A program made the position numbers and the translations under genes. A stretch of DNA of 64,000 nt, from the NCBI RefSeq assembly GCF_016925535.1, contig NZ_CP070496.1:2046001-2110000 (forward strand), given 5' to 3'. The notes under the pieces were generated by a model. The model saw nothing but the letters and a program-made list of their open reading frames with translations, did not search any database and was not told the DNA's origin. Of this stretch, positions 1 through 8,529 are shown piece after piece; within the stretch, counting starts at the first letter, position 1, and each line of letters opens with the position of its first letter. The DNA is from Natronoglycomyces albus (GTDB taxonomy: Bacteria > Actinomycetota > Actinomycetes > Mycobacteriales > Micromonosporaceae).

Positions 1-819
1 GGCTAGTTCTTTCTTTGTGATGCGGTCTTCGAGCGAGTGGTAGGAGAGCACAACGATGCGCCCGAGGGGACGCAATGTGTCCAGGGCCGCCGGGAGGGCT
101 CGACTCCAGACGTCCAGTTCACTGTTGACTTCGATGCGCAGGGCCTGGAAGGTGCGTTTGGCGGGGTTGCCGCCTTTGCGTTTTCCGGCGGCGGGGATCG
201 CGTCACGGATCAGCTCGACGAGTTGCGAGCTGGTCGTAATCGGTGCTTGTTCGCGGCGTTTGACGAGGGCCGAGACGATGCGGGTGGCGAATTTCTCTTC
301 TCCGAAGTGGCGCAGGATGCGCACGAGGTCGGCGGGCGGGTAGGTGTTGACGACCTGTTGTGCGGTGAGTGGGTCCTCGGGGTTCATGCGCATGTCCAGG
401 GGCGCGTCTTGGGAATAGGCGAACCCTCGGTCGGCTTGGTCCAGTTGCATTGAGGACACGCCCAGATCGAAGAGGATGCCGTCGACTCCATCGAAGCCTT
501 GTTCGGCGACGACTTCGGCGATGGCGTCGTAGACGCACGGCACGGCGATGAACCGGTCTTTGAAGGGAGCCAGTCGTTTTCGGGCGAGGGCCAGTGCGTC
601 AGGGTCACGGTCGAGTCCGATGACGGTGAGGTCGCTGTGGGCCCGCAGGAGGGCCTCGCTGTGGCCTCCAGCGCCTAGGGTGCCGTCCACGGCGACGGCG
701 CCCGGACGGTCCAGGGCCGGGCGCAGGGTCTGGAGTACGCGCTCTTTCAACACGGGAACGTGCGGGGCGTCCGCGCTATCCATAGCGTGGTCTGTGCTGT
801 GGTCGTCAGTGGAACTCAT
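1..819 (-). CDS. rsmH: 16S rRNA (cytosine(1402)-N4)-methyltransferase RsmH (C-terminus cut by window edge)
   Basis: RsmH (MraW) methylates N4 of C1402 in the 16S rRNA decoding centre using S-adenosylmethionine. An ATG at 819 opens 273 codons without a stop to the window edge. The translation shows the family hallmarks: [10 protein letters not shown] near the N-terminus, the SAM-binding [25 protein letters not shown], the [11 protein letters not shown] motif, and [16 protein letters not shown]. It ends at [11 protein letters not shown], so only the last few dozen residues should lie outside. A GGGGGCGAG stretch lies just upstream of the ATG. Gene order mraZ-rsmH is the standard start of the division and cell wall (dcw) cluster, so ftsL/pbp genes are expected beyond position 1. 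Confidence 0.96.
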   Translation of the reverse strand, partial: MSSTDDHSTDHAMDSADAPHVPVLKERVLQTLRPALDRPGAVAVDGTLGAGGHSEALLRAHSDLTVIGLDRDPDALALARKRLAPFKDRFIAVPCVYDAIAEVVAEQGFDGVDGILFDLGVSSMQLDQADRGFAYSQDAPLDMRMNPEDPLTAQQVVNTYPPADLVRILRHFGEEKFATRIVSALVKRREQAPITTSSQLVELIRDAIPAAGKRKGGNPAKRTFQALRIEVNSELDVWSRALPAALDTLRPLGRIVVLSYHSLEDRITKKELA

Positions 820-1154
820 GGTGTCTCGCCCCCTTTCGTCTCGCCGCCTGTGTGGTCTTGGTGTGTTCTTCGTGCCAAGGAGGCGTCAGAACGTCGTGTT
901 CCGCGTGTGTGTGTTGTGCGCACTGTGGGTCGGAATGTCTTTCCGTGCAATGTCCTCAGGTCCTCGGCCGCCACCGGTGATGGTCTGTCACTAGGGAAGT
1001 ACGTGAACGAGTCAGGCCGTTGTGAGCGACGTGGTGCTCGTCGGTGTACGACGTTGTGTCGCATTGCGTGCACCGCCGTGCCGCACTGTGACAGCCGAGG
1101 GCCTCAAGACACTGCGCTGTTGAGTTGTGGTTGTCGTTTCGTGGTCTAGCTATG
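820..1154. other. intergenic region between mraZ and rsmH
   Basis: This 335-base stretch separates two genes of the dcw cluster that lie on the same strand. No conserved gene was recognised. A minus-strand frame (816-1073) ends in an ATGA overlap with rsmH, but its translation is arginine-rich and low in information, so it is not called. The region is rich in GTGT/CACAC runs. It may carry an additional rsmH promoter; none was identified with confidence. Confidence 0.5.
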
Positions 1155-1586
1155 TCACAAACCTGGCGGGAGGTCTCCCTCTTCGATGTCGGCGAAGGCC
1201 TCTTCCGAGGCGGTCAGGTATTCCTCCCACGCGGTCGCGTCCCAGATCTCCACTCGGGTGGAGGCTCCGATGACGACCAGGTCCCGTTCCAGTCCCGCGT
1301 AGGTGCGCAGGTGGGCCGGGATGGTGACACGTCCCTGTTTGTCAGGGATTTCGTCGTGGGCCGATGCGAAGAACACTCGGTTGTATGCCCGCGCGGACTT
1401 CGAACTCATCGGGGCCCGCTGTAGTTCGTCGGCGAGGCGCTGAAACTCCGGCGTTGGGAAGACGTAGAGGCAACGTTCCTGACCTTTCGTTACCACCACT
1501 CCCCCCGCTAGTTCGTCCCTGAACTTCGCCGGGAGGATCAGTCGTCCCTTGTCGTCGAGGCGAGGGGTGTGCGTACCGAGAAACAT
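1155..1586 (-). CDS. mraZ: MraZ, transcriptional regulator of the dcw cluster
   Basis: MraZ is an AbrB/SpoVT-like DNA-binding protein that represses its own promoter and the division and cell wall cluster downstream. The 143-residue protein has the two tandem SpoVT-AbrB motifs: [23 protein letters not shown] at the N-terminus and [20 protein letters not shown] in the second half, the second followed by [12 protein letters not shown]. The ATG at 1586 was chosen because translation starts at the conserved MFLGT and a GAGGGAG ribosome-binding site precedes it. A longer frame upstream has no family similarity. MraZ boxes sit about 50-80 bases upstream. Confidence 0.97.
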   Translation of the reverse strand: MFLGTHTPRLDDKGRLILPAKFRDELAGGVVVTKGQERCLYVFPTPEFQRLADELQRAPMSSKSARAYNRVFFASAHDEIPDKQGRVTIPAHLRTYAGLERDLVVIGASTRVEIWDATAWEEYLTASEEAFADIEEGDLPPGL

Positions 1587-1634
1587 CGGCGTCACTCCCT
1601 CTTGCCTCAGCGGCCGTGAATTCCCTCGGCCCCA

Positions 1635-1668
1635 CCACTTTGCACCACTGTACTCCACTCTCCCCCAC
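1635..1668 (-). promoter_or_regulatory. MraZ-binding boxes: four GTGG repeats with 10-bp period
   Basis: On the minus strand the sequence reads as four consecutive 10-mers that each begin GTGG: GTGGGGGAGA, GTGGAGTACA, GTGGTGCAAA, then GTGGTGGGGC. The GTGG cores (CCAC on the plus strand) fall at 1635, 1645, 1655 and 1665, exactly one helical turn apart. MraZ is known to bind direct repeats of this kind (TGGG/GTGG cores, 10-bp spacing) upstream of mraZ, so this is very probably its autoregulatory operator. Confidence 0.88.
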
Positions 1669-1821
1669 CTTGGGTGCCCGAATTAGTGAATTCTCGCCGA
1701 GTGATCTTTTGAAATCGCTGGTCACAGGCGGTGGGGGAAAATGGAGGGTGACGGTGCACATCTAGCGACAGAGAGTGGACACTCATCACACCCCTGACGC
1801 CTGCGCCTGCGGCGCGGCAGT

Positions 1822-1848
1822 GTGACAGACTTTTTGTGGACCTATAAA
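1822..1848 (+). promoter_or_regulatory. possible promoter for murT-gatD
   Basis: GTGACA (1822-1827) and TATAAA (1843-1848) resemble -35 and -10 hexamers, but the spacer is only 15 bases. The -10-like box lies about 25 bases before the murT start. It is the best match in the divergent mraZ/murT intergenic region; support is weak. Confidence 0.35.
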
Positions 1849-1872
1849 GACATGACGTAAGGGCAACTTTGG

Positions 1873-3114
1873 ATGAGTTCTCATTTGCCTCGGCGAGCAA
1901 AATTCGCCTCTGCCCTGCTGCGTACCGCCGCAGCTCTCTCGCGTGCGACTGGTCGAGGGGACGGGTCGGTCATTGGTGGCCGAGTCGGCCTGATCGTGGA
2001 GCCGCGCTTGCTCGAACTCCTGGCGGAAGGGCGCCAGGTTGCTCTCATCAGCGGCACTAACGGTAAGACGACCACGACTCGATTCACCACTGCCGCGGTC
2101 GAGGCGGCGGGTCCGGTCGCGACCAATTCCTTCGGGGCCAACATGCCCACCGGCCACACGACGGCGTTGGCCAAGGCCCCTCAGGCACAGTTCGCCATGC
2201 TCGAAGTCGACGAGCATTACTTGGGACAACTGCTGGAGGCGGCCCACCCGAAGGTGGTAGCGCTACTCAATCTGTCGCGTGACCAACTCGATCGAGCCAT
2301 GGAGGTCACCTCTTTGGCTGGCAAGTGGCGGGATGTGCTCAAGGGAGTCGAGGACGTCCATATCGTTGCCAATGCCGATGACCCATTGATCGTGTGGGCG
2401 GCCTCGGTGAGCCCCAATGTCACGTGGGTTGGGGGCGGTCAGCGCTGGCAAGATGACTCGACGATATGCCCATGGTGCGGTAAACACTTGGACCGATTTG
2501 GAGAATACTGGCGCTGCACCGCATGCGGTGCCACCAGGCCAAGCCCACAGTGGAGCGTTTCGGACTTCGGTGACCAGGTCATTGGGCCGGACGGATCGCG
2601 CTATGAATTGGATCTGCAACTACCGGGGCGAGTGAATCAAGCCAATGCCGCGATGGCACTGGCGATCGCCTCGATCTTCGGAGTACACCCCGCCCAGGCG
2701 GCTCCACGCCTCACCAGCGTCAAGTCAGTGGCTGGCCGCTACGCGAAGGTGCAGCGCGACGGGCGCCAACTGCGGCTACTCTTGGCGAAGAACCCGGCTG
2801 GCTGGCTGGAGAATTTCGACATGATCGAGCCGAACACGCCGGTGGTGTTGGCCCTCAACGCCCGCGAGGTCGACGGGTTTGACACCTCGTGGATCTACGA
2901 TGTCGACTTCACTCCCCTGCGCGGACGCCAGGTGTATGTCATCGGAGACCGCCGTACGGATCTAGCGGTGCGCCTGCAAGTTGACGACGTACGGTTCACC
3001 GTGTTGGAAGACATCAACGCGGCCGTGTCCACCGTCCCGGCCGGGCCAGTGGAGGTCGTCGCCAACTACACCGCGTTCCAAGACATTCGAAAGGAATTCG
3101 ACCGTGTCAACTAG
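1873..3114 (+). CDS. murT: lipid II isoglutaminyl synthase, ligase subunit MurT
   Basis: MurT with GatD amidates the alpha-carboxyl of D-glutamate in the lipid II stem peptide to D-isoglutamine; MurT is the Mur-ligase-like ATP-binding subunit. The 413 residues show the Mur ligase P-loop GTNGKTTTT at 61-69, a central domain with NLSRDQLDR, and a C-terminal DUF1727-type domain. A four-cysteine zinc ribbon is inserted at Cys199, Cys202, Cys215 and Cys218, as known for MurT. The gene overlaps gatD by 11 bases, so the partners are translationally coupled. The start is the ATG at 1873 with an AAGGG about nine bases upstream. Divergent from mraZ, so peptidoglycan genes flank this intergenic region on both sides. 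Confidence 0.96.
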   Translation: MSSHLPRRAKFASALLRTAAALSRATGRGDGSVIGGRVGLIVEPRLLELLAEGRQVALISGTNGKTTTTRFTTAAVEAAGPVATNSFGANMPTGHTTALAKAPQAQFAMLEVDEHYLGQLLEAAHPKVVALLNLSRDQLDRAMEVTSLAGKWRDVLKGVEDVHIVANADDPLIVWAASVSPNVTWVGGGQRWQDDSTICPWCGKHLDRFGEYWRCTACGATRPSPQWSVSDFGDQVIGPDGSRYELDLQLPGRVNQANAAMALAIASIFGVHPAQAAPRLTSVKSVAGRYAKVQRDGRQLRLLLAKNPAGWLENFDMIEPNTPVVLALNAREVDGFDTSWIYDVDFTPLRGRQVYVIGDRRTDLAVRLQVDDVRFTVLEDINAAVSTVPAGPVEVVANYTAFQDIRKEFDRVN

Positions 3115-3823
3115 GTTCCTGCGTATTGTCTGGCTCTATCCCGATCTACTGTCCACTTACGGAGACCGCGGCAACCTGTTGGTGCTGGCTCACAGGGCCC
3201 GTAATCGCGGTATCGAGGTCGAGCCAGTTTTGGTGCGCTCTGACCAACGGATTCCCAGTGAAGCCGACATCTATCTCATCGGCGGTGGAGAGGACGGCCC
3301 GCAGGCGGGGGCCGCCGAACGTCTCATCAGCGACGGGGGCTTGAACCGAGCCGCCGACGCGGGGAAGCCGATCCTGGCCATCTGTGCCGGTTATCAGATT
3401 CTAGGCTCCTCGTTCTATGCCAGCGGGCAATCATACCCGGGCGCTGGAATCCTCGATCTGCATTCGGATCGGGGCGAGACCCGGGCCGTCGGTGAGGTCG
3501 CGGGTGAAGCCGACGCCCATCTGCCCTTGGGTCACATCACCGGTTTCGAAAACCACGGCGGTCGCACTCACCTGGGTGAGGCCGTGCAACCGCTGGCACG
3601 AGTCACTCACGGCATCGGTAACGACAATGGGTCCACCGAAGGCGCGTGGGCCGGACACGTCATCGGAACCTACATGCACGGCCCCGCGCTGGCACGCAAT
3701 CCGCAGTTGGCCGACCTGCTATTGAGCTGGGCTACCGGTCTGCCGCTCAATGCCATGCCACAACTGGACGACTCATGGCCGCAGCAGCTACGCAAGGAAC
3801 GATTTGACGCCCTAGTCGAATAG
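3104..3823 (+). CDS. gatD: lipid II isoglutaminyl synthase, glutamine amidotransferase subunit GatD
   Basis: GatD is the class I glutaminase that supplies ammonia to MurT. The GTG at 3104 lies inside the end of murT and gives 239 residues beginning STRFLRIVWLYPDLLSTYGDRGN, the typical GatD N-terminus. The nucleophile Cys94 is in AICAGYQILG and a probable catalytic His192 is in GTYMHGP. GHITGFENHGGRT matches the CobB/CobQ-like glutaminase family. No gene follows in the operon; a long hairpin lies directly after the stop. Confidence is high because both active-site motifs and the partner gene are present. Confidence 0.96.
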   Translation: MSTRFLRIVWLYPDLLSTYGDRGNLLVLAHRARNRGIEVEPVLVRSDQRIPSEADIYLIGGGEDGPQAGAAERLISDGGLNRAADAGKPILAICAGYQILGSSFYASGQSYPGAGILDLHSDRGETRAVGEVAGEADAHLPLGHITGFENHGGRTHLGEAVQPLARVTHGIGNDNGSTEGAWAGHVIGTYMHGPALARNPQLADLLLSWATGLPLNAMPQLDDSWPQQLRKERFDALVE

Positions 3824-3824
3824 C

Positions 3825-3873
3825 CATATGTGTGTGGGCCCCGAACTTTCAGTTCGGGGCCCACACACATATG
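3825..3873. terminator. bidirectional terminator-like hairpin between gatD and parA
   Basis: A perfect 23-bp stem (3825-3847 with 3851-3873) closes a three-base TTC loop. It begins two bases after the gatD stop and lies between convergent genes. Neither side has a clear T-run, so termination is inferred from position and stability. Confidence 0.85.
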
Positions 3874-3979
3874 CACTGCAATGAAAGTCGAACTCGACTC
3901 GCACCGGCAAGGTCGCGAATGGCAGGCGCGTCCTGTCCCACCGCGCGCGACACAGCCCGCTACCGATGCGGCGAATCCG

Positions 3980-4909
3980 CTAATGCTTTTCGTCGACGGC
4001 GGCGATCAGTTCCCTGGCCAGTTGGCGGTAGGCGCGCGCTCCGGATGAAGCGGGTGCCCACGTGGTAATCGGCTCCCCGGCCACCGTCGTTTCTGGGAAA
4101 CGCACCGTCCGCGCGATGACTGTTCCAAAGACCTTGTCCCCGAAGGCTTCCACCACTCGCTGCAACACCTGTCGTGAGTGCGTCGTGCGGGAGTCATACA
4201 TCGTGGCGACAATCCCGTCCAGATCAAGGTCGAAATTGAGGCGCTCGCGCACCTTGTCGATGGTGTCCAACAACAACGCCACCCCACGCAGTGAAAAGAA
4301 CTCGCATTCCAATGGGATCAAGACACCGTGCGCGGCGGTCAGAGCGTTGACGGTCAGCAATCCCAACGATGGCTGGCAGTCGACGAGAATGTAGTCGTAG
4401 TCAGCCATGACCGGCCGCAGGACTCGTGCGAGAGTCTGCTCGCGGGCAACCTCATTGACCAATTGGATCTCGGCCGCGGACAAGTCGATATTTGCCGGGA
4501 GCACGTGCAGGCCAGCCACATTGGTCTTGGTGATGACGTCTTCGATATTGACGTCCTCTTGCATGAGCAGGTTATAGACCGTCAGCTCAAGAGTATGGGG
4601 ATTGACCCCGAATCCCACCGACAACGCACCCTGGGGGTCGAAGTCCACCAACAGGACCTTACGGCCGTACTCGGCCAGTGCCGCCCCTAGGTTGATGGTC
4701 GAGGTGGTCTTTCCGACACCGCCCTTTTGGTTGGCCATGGCGATCACGCGGGCAGGGCCGTGGCGCTCCAGTGGCTGCGGCTGCGGGATGCTGCGCTTGC
4801 CTGTGTAGGCCTCGGGGTCGGGGCTGGTGAAGTCCCCATCGCCTTCCGGTGGAGGCACTTGTGCCGCCCGGAGCGCTGCCCACTTGTCCTTGTTGTCCAC
4901 ACTGCTCAT
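3980..4909 (-). CDS. parA: ParA/Soj-family chromosome partitioning ATPase (orphan)
   Basis: A 309-residue Walker-type ATPase of the ParA/MinD superfamily. The deviant P-loop KGGVGKTTS is at about 62-70, DFDPQGALSVG carries the switch I/A' aspartates, and LVDCQPSLGLLTVNAL is the Walker B region. The first 50 residues are a proline-rich, low-complexity leader. This is the form usually found beside scpA/scpB in actinobacteria (the Rv1708 type), not the parAB pair near the origin. Here neither parB nor scpAB is adjacent: the neighbours are gatD and ald. The exact role of this second ParA is not established; ATP-dependent surface patterning or cooperation with SMC-ScpAB is inferred from the family. 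Confidence 0.92.
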   Translation of the reverse strand: MSSVDNKDKWAALRAAQVPPPEGDGDFTSPDPEAYTGKRSIPQPQPLERHGPARVIAMANQKGGVGKTTSTINLGAALAEYGRKVLLVDFDPQGALSVGFGVNPHTLELTVYNLLMQEDVNIEDVITKTNVAGLHVLPANIDLSAAEIQLVNEVAREQTLARVLRPVMADYDYILVDCQPSLGLLTVNALTAAHGVLIPLECEFFSLRGVALLLDTIDKVRERLNFDLDLDGIVATMYDSRTTHSRQVLQRVVEAFGDKVFGTVIARTVRFPETTVAGEPITTWAPASSGARAYRQLARELIAAVDEKH

Positions 4910-5150
4910 TTCTTTACGCCCATCCCAATACGAGGTTGGCGCCGCGTGCTCGGCTTGTCACCATGATGCCTGCTTCTGTGAATTTCCGCCAGGTTTCTGA
5001 GTCTATCGACCGCCGGGTTTGCGGATCAACCGGTTCCGACACACGGTGAGATAAGGCAAAACCATGGTCGGCCTCGTGTATGGCTTCTTGGGCGGACTTC
5101 CACCATAGGTGAGTTCAATTCTATGGGGTCGCTACCCGCGCGTACGACCA

Positions 5151-5190
5151 GAGGCCGTCGGCGCCAAGGATTGTGGCGACCGACGGCCTC
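5151..5190. terminator. hairpin downstream of ald
   Basis: GAGGCCGTCGG (5151-5161) pairs with CCGACGGCCTC (5180-5190), and an inner CGCCA/TGGCG pair (5162-5166 with 5174-5178) extends the stem past a one-base bulge. It lies 90 bases past the ald stop and upstream of parA on the same strand, which suits a terminator separating the two. There is no strong T-run. Confidence 0.65.
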
Positions 5191-5279
5191 GAGAGAACGT
5201 TTTCGATTATGGATCACTATCGTACGATCGACTCGTACCAGCGCATCCGCACTCGACCGGGACGAGAACTGTCGAGTTT

Positions 5280-6395
5280 CTAGCCCAGGACGTCAGCGAC
5301 GGCTTTGGCCGGCAGGTTGTGCGCGGTGGCGACTGGCTCGTAGGTGATGAGGCCATCGTGAGTGTTGAGGCCCTCGGCCAGCGCCGCGTCGTTGCGCAGC
5401 GCTTCGCTCCAGCCCTGGTTCGCCAGCTTCATGACGTAGGGCAGAGTCACGTTGGTGAGCGCGTAGGTGGAGGTGTTCGGTACTGAGCCGGGCATGTTGG
5501 CCACGCAGTAGAACACCGAGTCGGCCACCTTGAAGGTCGGGTCGTCGTGGGTGGTGGGGCGTGAGGATTCGAAGCAACCACCTTGGTCGATCGCGATGTC
5601 GACCAGGACTGAGCCGGGTTTCATCTGCGCCACTAGTTCGTCGGAGATGATGGTCGGGGCCTTGGCACCCGGGACCAGGACGGCTCCAATGACTAGGTCG
5701 GCTTCCTTTGACAGGCGCGCGATCTCGTACTTATTGGAGACGATGGTCTTGATCTTGCCATCGTAGGTGGCATCGATCTGACGAAGCTTATCGATGTTGA
5801 GGTCGAGGACGGTTACGGTCGCGCCCATACCTGCGGCCACGGTCGCGGCATTGATGCCGGAGACACCTCCGCCGATGACGAGGACGTTGGCGGGCTCAAC
5901 GCCGGGTACGCCACCCATGAGGGTGCCGCGACCACCGGCGGGTCGCATGAGCTGGTAGGCGCCGACCTGTGAGGCCAGGCGGCCGGCCACTTCGCTCATC
6001 GGTGCCAACAGCGGCAGACGGCCATCGGCGGTCTCGACGGTCTCGTAGGCGATGGCCGTGACCTTACGATCCAGTAGAGCCTGGGTGCACTCAGCCGAGG
6101 CCGCTAGGTGCAGGTAGGTGAAGAGGACCTGGCCAGCCTGCATGCGGTGGTACTCGGAGGCGATGGGTTCTTTGACTTTCAGCACCATCTCGCCAGCGGC
6201 CCAGGTGGCATCGGCATCGGGCAGGATCGTTGCCCCGGCGGCCTCGTAGTCCTCGTTGGAAATGGCGGAACCGACCCCGGCGTCTCGTTCGATGAAGACT
6301 TCGTGTCCGGCAGCGGTGAGCTCGTGAACACCGGCTGGAGTGATGGCCACACGGTATTCGTGGTTCTTGACCTCGCGGGGGACTGCGACTTTCAC
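5280..6395 (-). CDS. ald: alanine dehydrogenase
   Basis: Ald interconverts L-alanine and pyruvate plus ammonia with NAD+. The translation from the GTG at 6395 gives 371 residues, the normal length, starting [22 protein letters not shown]. The substrate-binding region EKEPIASEY-like [13 protein letters not shown] and the Rossmann motif [28 protein letters not shown] are present. The GTG was preferred over an ATG six codons upstream because GGAAGGAAA lies at good distance before it and the family starts MKVxVPRE. A promoter-like sequence about 280 bases upstream implies a long leader. No AldR-type regulator gene is adjacent. Confidence 0.96.
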   Translation of the reverse strand: MKVAVPREVKNHEYRVAITPAGVHELTAAGHEVFIERDAGVGSAISNEDYEAAGATILPDADATWAAGEMVLKVKEPIASEYHRMQAGQVLFTYLHLAASAECTQALLDRKVTAIAYETVETADGRLPLLAPMSEVAGRLASQVGAYQLMRPAGGRGTLMGGVPGVEPANVLVIGGGVSGINAATVAAGMGATVTVLDLNIDKLRQIDATYDGKIKTIVSNKYEIARLSKEADLVIGAVLVPGAKAPTIISDELVAQMKPGSVLVDIAIDQGGCFESSRPTTHDDPTFKVADSVFYCVANMPGSVPNTSTYALTNVTLPYVMKLANQGWSEALRNDAALAEGLNTHDGLITYEPVATAHNLPAKAVADVLG

Positions 6396-6667
6396 AGTGA
6401 GTTTCCTTCCCATAAGGCCGACCCATATGCAGGTCGGCGCCGTAGACGGCTGGATGTGGTTGTGGGACCGCAGGTGCTGTGCCGACTCAACGTCGGTGCG
6501 GCGAGAGTGGCTTCCCCGCTTGGCGTTCGGTTGTACGCAGTTCGCATTGCCATGTCGGCAACGGGTGCTGAGACTGCTTGGCTCGGGTCGCCGTCTGCGG
6601 CTGTTTTCTCTTCTCCGCGTCGACGGCAGCTCTGTGAGTCTTCCACACGCGGATCGCAGAATCCAAT
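6396..6667 (-). promoter_or_regulatory. long structured 5' leader of ald
   Basis: The predicted promoter puts the ald transcription start near 6667, so about 270 bases would be untranslated. The stretch has no convincing gene. It contains several inverted repeats: GCCGACC/GGTCGGC (6417-6423 with 6432-6438) just ahead of the ribosome-binding site, a CCGAC-gttga-GTCGG hairpin (near 6480-6495), and TTGCC-gaca-TGGCAA (near 6546-6562). It does not match a riboswitch class known to me. Regulation by RNA structure is inferred only from length and hairpins. Confidence 0.5.
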
Positions 6668-6673
6668 GCCAAG

Positions 6674-6702
6674 ATCATAACTGATCTTTGTTTAGTTGGC
6701 AA
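6674..6702 (-). promoter_or_regulatory. promoter of ald (TTGCCA-17-TATGAT)
   Basis: On the minus strand TTGCCA (6702-6697) and TATGAT (6679-6674) are separated by exactly 17 bases. Each is one substitution from the sigma-A (vegetative) consensus hexamer. It is the strongest vegetative promoter match noticed in the window and it points at ald. Confidence 0.7.
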
Positions 6703-6907
6703 CGACCCCCACAAACCTTCTGTTACCCCTATGACGAAGTGGCTTATCGACCTATGAAACAAAGGAGACGCCCCTCAAATAGCCACCTCGCGCCGATGAA
6801 ACCAAGGTCACATATCGAGAATATCCAATATCTCAAGGAGGCCACCTCAGAACAGAAAACACACGCCCAAACCCGACCCAACCATCATGGGCACTCCGAG
6901 GAGATCC

Positions 6908-7462
6908 TCATCCGAGGCGCAACCGCCGCGTAGCCAAGAACAGGCCCAAAGCGCACACTCCATTGACAATTTCGCCCGAGTCCAACGCGGCCAAAGCCTT
7001 GTCAAGCTCCCAAAACCGCAGTTCCATCTCCGCTTCCTCCTCCTTCCGCTCATAGCGCTGTGCGTCAGGAACCGTCGACAGATCTCGAGCTAGGTAATAC
7101 ATCACCTGCTCATCGGAGATGCCCGGCGAGTTATAGAACGACCCCAAATAGTCCCACCGCGCCGCACGCAGGTCAGTCTCTTCGGCCAGCTCCCGGCGAG
7201 CGGTCAGGTCAGGGGACTCCCCAGCGACATCGCGCAACCCGGCCGGTATTTCCCACAGACGCTGCCGAGCCGGGTGTCGATACTGCCGAATAAGCATCAC
7301 CCGCTCATGGTCATCGACCGCGACGATGGCCACAGCACCTTGGTCCTGGAAATACTCTCGCTGGTGAACCGTGCCGTCGGACATGACGACACCATCCTTG
7401 CGCAGTTCATAGCGGTAGCCTTCGTAAATTAGCTGGGATTCGGTGATCTCATATTCATGCAC
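6908..7462 (-). CDS. NUDIX hydrolase (ADP-ribose pyrophosphatase type)
   Basis: A 184-residue NUDIX protein. The fold starts YRYELRKDGV and GAVAIVAVDDHERVMLIRQYRHPARQRLWEIPAG, followed by the NUDIX box GESPDLTARRELAEETDL with the metal-binding REL-EE residues. The region PGISDEQVMYYLARDL is typical of the ADP-ribose pyrophosphatase branch, which cleaves ADP-ribose to AMP and ribose-5-phosphate. The equivalent gene lies beside pyrG in Mycobacterium; here five genes separate them. The start is a GTG because an in-frame stop precedes it; the ribosome-binding site is too close to be ideal. Substrate is inferred from the family. Confidence 0.9.
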   Translation of the reverse strand: MHEYEITESQLIYEGYRYELRKDGVVMSDGTVHQREYFQDQGAVAIVAVDDHERVMLIRQYRHPARQRLWEIPAGLRDVAGESPDLTARRELAEETDLRAARWDYLGSFYNSPGISDEQVMYYLARDLSTVPDAQRYERKEEEAEMELRFWELDKALAALDSGEIVNGVCALGLFLATRRLRLG

Positions 7463-7474
7463 TCCCCTACCCTA

Positions 7475-7576
7475 ATGCCGCGAAAGATCGCGCACCGACT
7501 CACTGAACTGGCCCAGGCAGCCAAGGCGAACAGACCAGTTCCAACCCTGGACCCAGACAGGCAACCGGAAAAGTAA
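7475..7576 (+). CDS. very small ORF in frame with the WXG-like gene, ending in TAA
   Basis: ATG at 7475 gives 33 codons (MPRKIAHRLTELAQ... QPEK) and a TAA at 7574-7576. It lies in the same frame as the larger gene that follows. After the TAA the frame continues open as AQDILVGLIRPLEWLIEQVSGDPNAM, which reads like the real N-terminus of the next protein. There is no good ribosome-binding site before 7475. Either this is a short independent peptide, a chance frame, or the 5' part of one gene broken by a stop. No function can be given. Confidence 0.25.
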   Translation: MPRKIAHRLTELAQAAKANRPVPTLDPDRQPEK

Positions 7577-7651
7577 GCCCAAGACATACTCGTCGGCCTG
7601 ATCCGCCCCCTTGAATGGCTCATCGAACAGGTCAGCGGAGATCCCAACGCC

Positions 7652-8521
7652 ATGCGCAGCGCCGCCACCGTTTGGGGCCGCGTCGCCGAAGCCGACGTGG
7701 CACTTAGCCAAGCAGTGGTCAACGGACTGCAGCCGCTTTCAGACTGGGCCGGTCGCGACGGCGACACCTGCCGAGCGAAAGTGGACGACTTCGCCGCCGC
7801 CGTCCACGGACTCGCATCCGAATGCAGTGGGATTCAACGAATCCTCTCGGTCGCCCAAGTCCTAGCCGAACTCATTAAAGAGACGATCAAGTGGCTTCTC
7901 AGCGAGCTCATCAAGTACTTCGTCGCCTATATTGCCCCTCAGCTACTCATCGCACCCTTCACCTTCGGAGCCACCGCCGCGACTGCCACCGCCACCGCCA
8001 CTGTTCAAGCCGCACAGACAACCAGTAAAGGTGCCAAGCTAGTCCAGCAAATGATCAGCGCGTTCACAAAGCTAAAAAGTGTCATGGTCCAATTCGCTAC
8101 CGAGGCACTCCCTGGCATCGCCATCGCCGCGCTTCAAAGTTCTGTCGGTGCGGCGGACGGAGGAACGCGCGGTCACGGTGACGCTTCACAACTCGCGGGA
8201 TCGAACGAATCAGTTCACCTAGATCCGGCAGCACTCCATAATGCCAAACCTCTGTTCGAGATGATCGCCGAAGACGCCTCAGGGGTGGCCGATGTGGTCG
8301 GCGAAGCCAGCGTCGACGACATGACCTGGGGCATGTGCGGATTGATCGGATTCGTCATGGACTATGAGACCAAGGTCGCCGAAATCGACGACCTGCATCG
8401 GGCCAGCTCCCGCACAATGGCAGAAATCGCCACCAAGATCGACGACATGGCCGGCGCGTGGGAGGAAACCGACAAGGCGCTCGCTGGTATTTTCGACGAC
8501 TTCGACCTCTCCTTGGATTAG
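7652..8521 (+). CDS. WXG100-like / ESX-associated protein with hydrophobic centre (start uncertain)
   Basis: From ATG 7652 the protein has 289 residues. The first 60 (AATVWGRVAEADVALSQ... LSDWAGRDGDTCRAKVDDFAAAVHGLA) look like the helical hairpin of WXG100-type proteins: a W-x-G motif, then a second helix. Residues about 70-105 are strongly hydrophobic, and an Ala/Thr-rich segment follows. The C-terminal half is again helical and charged. In-frame codons before the ATG (back to 7577) encode a plausible missing first helix with PLEWLIEQVSGDP, but contain no ATG, GTG or TTG. The usual partners of such proteins (ESX ATPases) are absent. A type VII substrate or polymorphic-toxin-like N-domain is inferred; no toxin domain was recognised. 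Confidence 0.65.
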   Translation: MRSAATVWGRVAEADVALSQAVVNGLQPLSDWAGRDGDTCRAKVDDFAAAVHGLASECSGIQRILSVAQVLAELIKETIKWLLSELIKYFVAYIAPQLLIAPFTFGATAATATATATVQAAQTTSKGAKLVQQMISAFTKLKSVMVQFATEALPGIAIAALQSSVGAADGGTRGHGDASQLAGSNESVHLDPAALHNAKPLFEMIAEDASGVADVVGEASVDDMTWGMCGLIGFVMDYETKVAEIDDLHRASSRTMAEIATKIDDMAGAWEETDKALAGIFDDFDLSLD

Positions 8522-8529
8522 TGGCGTAT

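Noticed and set aside
816-1073. 85-codon minus-strand frame ending in an ATGA overlap with rsmH
   Set aside because: Arg/His/Thr-rich sequence without fold-like pattern or ribosome-binding site; probably chance in a GC-rich gap.
6688-6933. 81-codon plus-strand frame between ald and the NUDIX gene
   Set aside because: It overlaps the ald promoter and the NUDIX end and has no family-like sequence.
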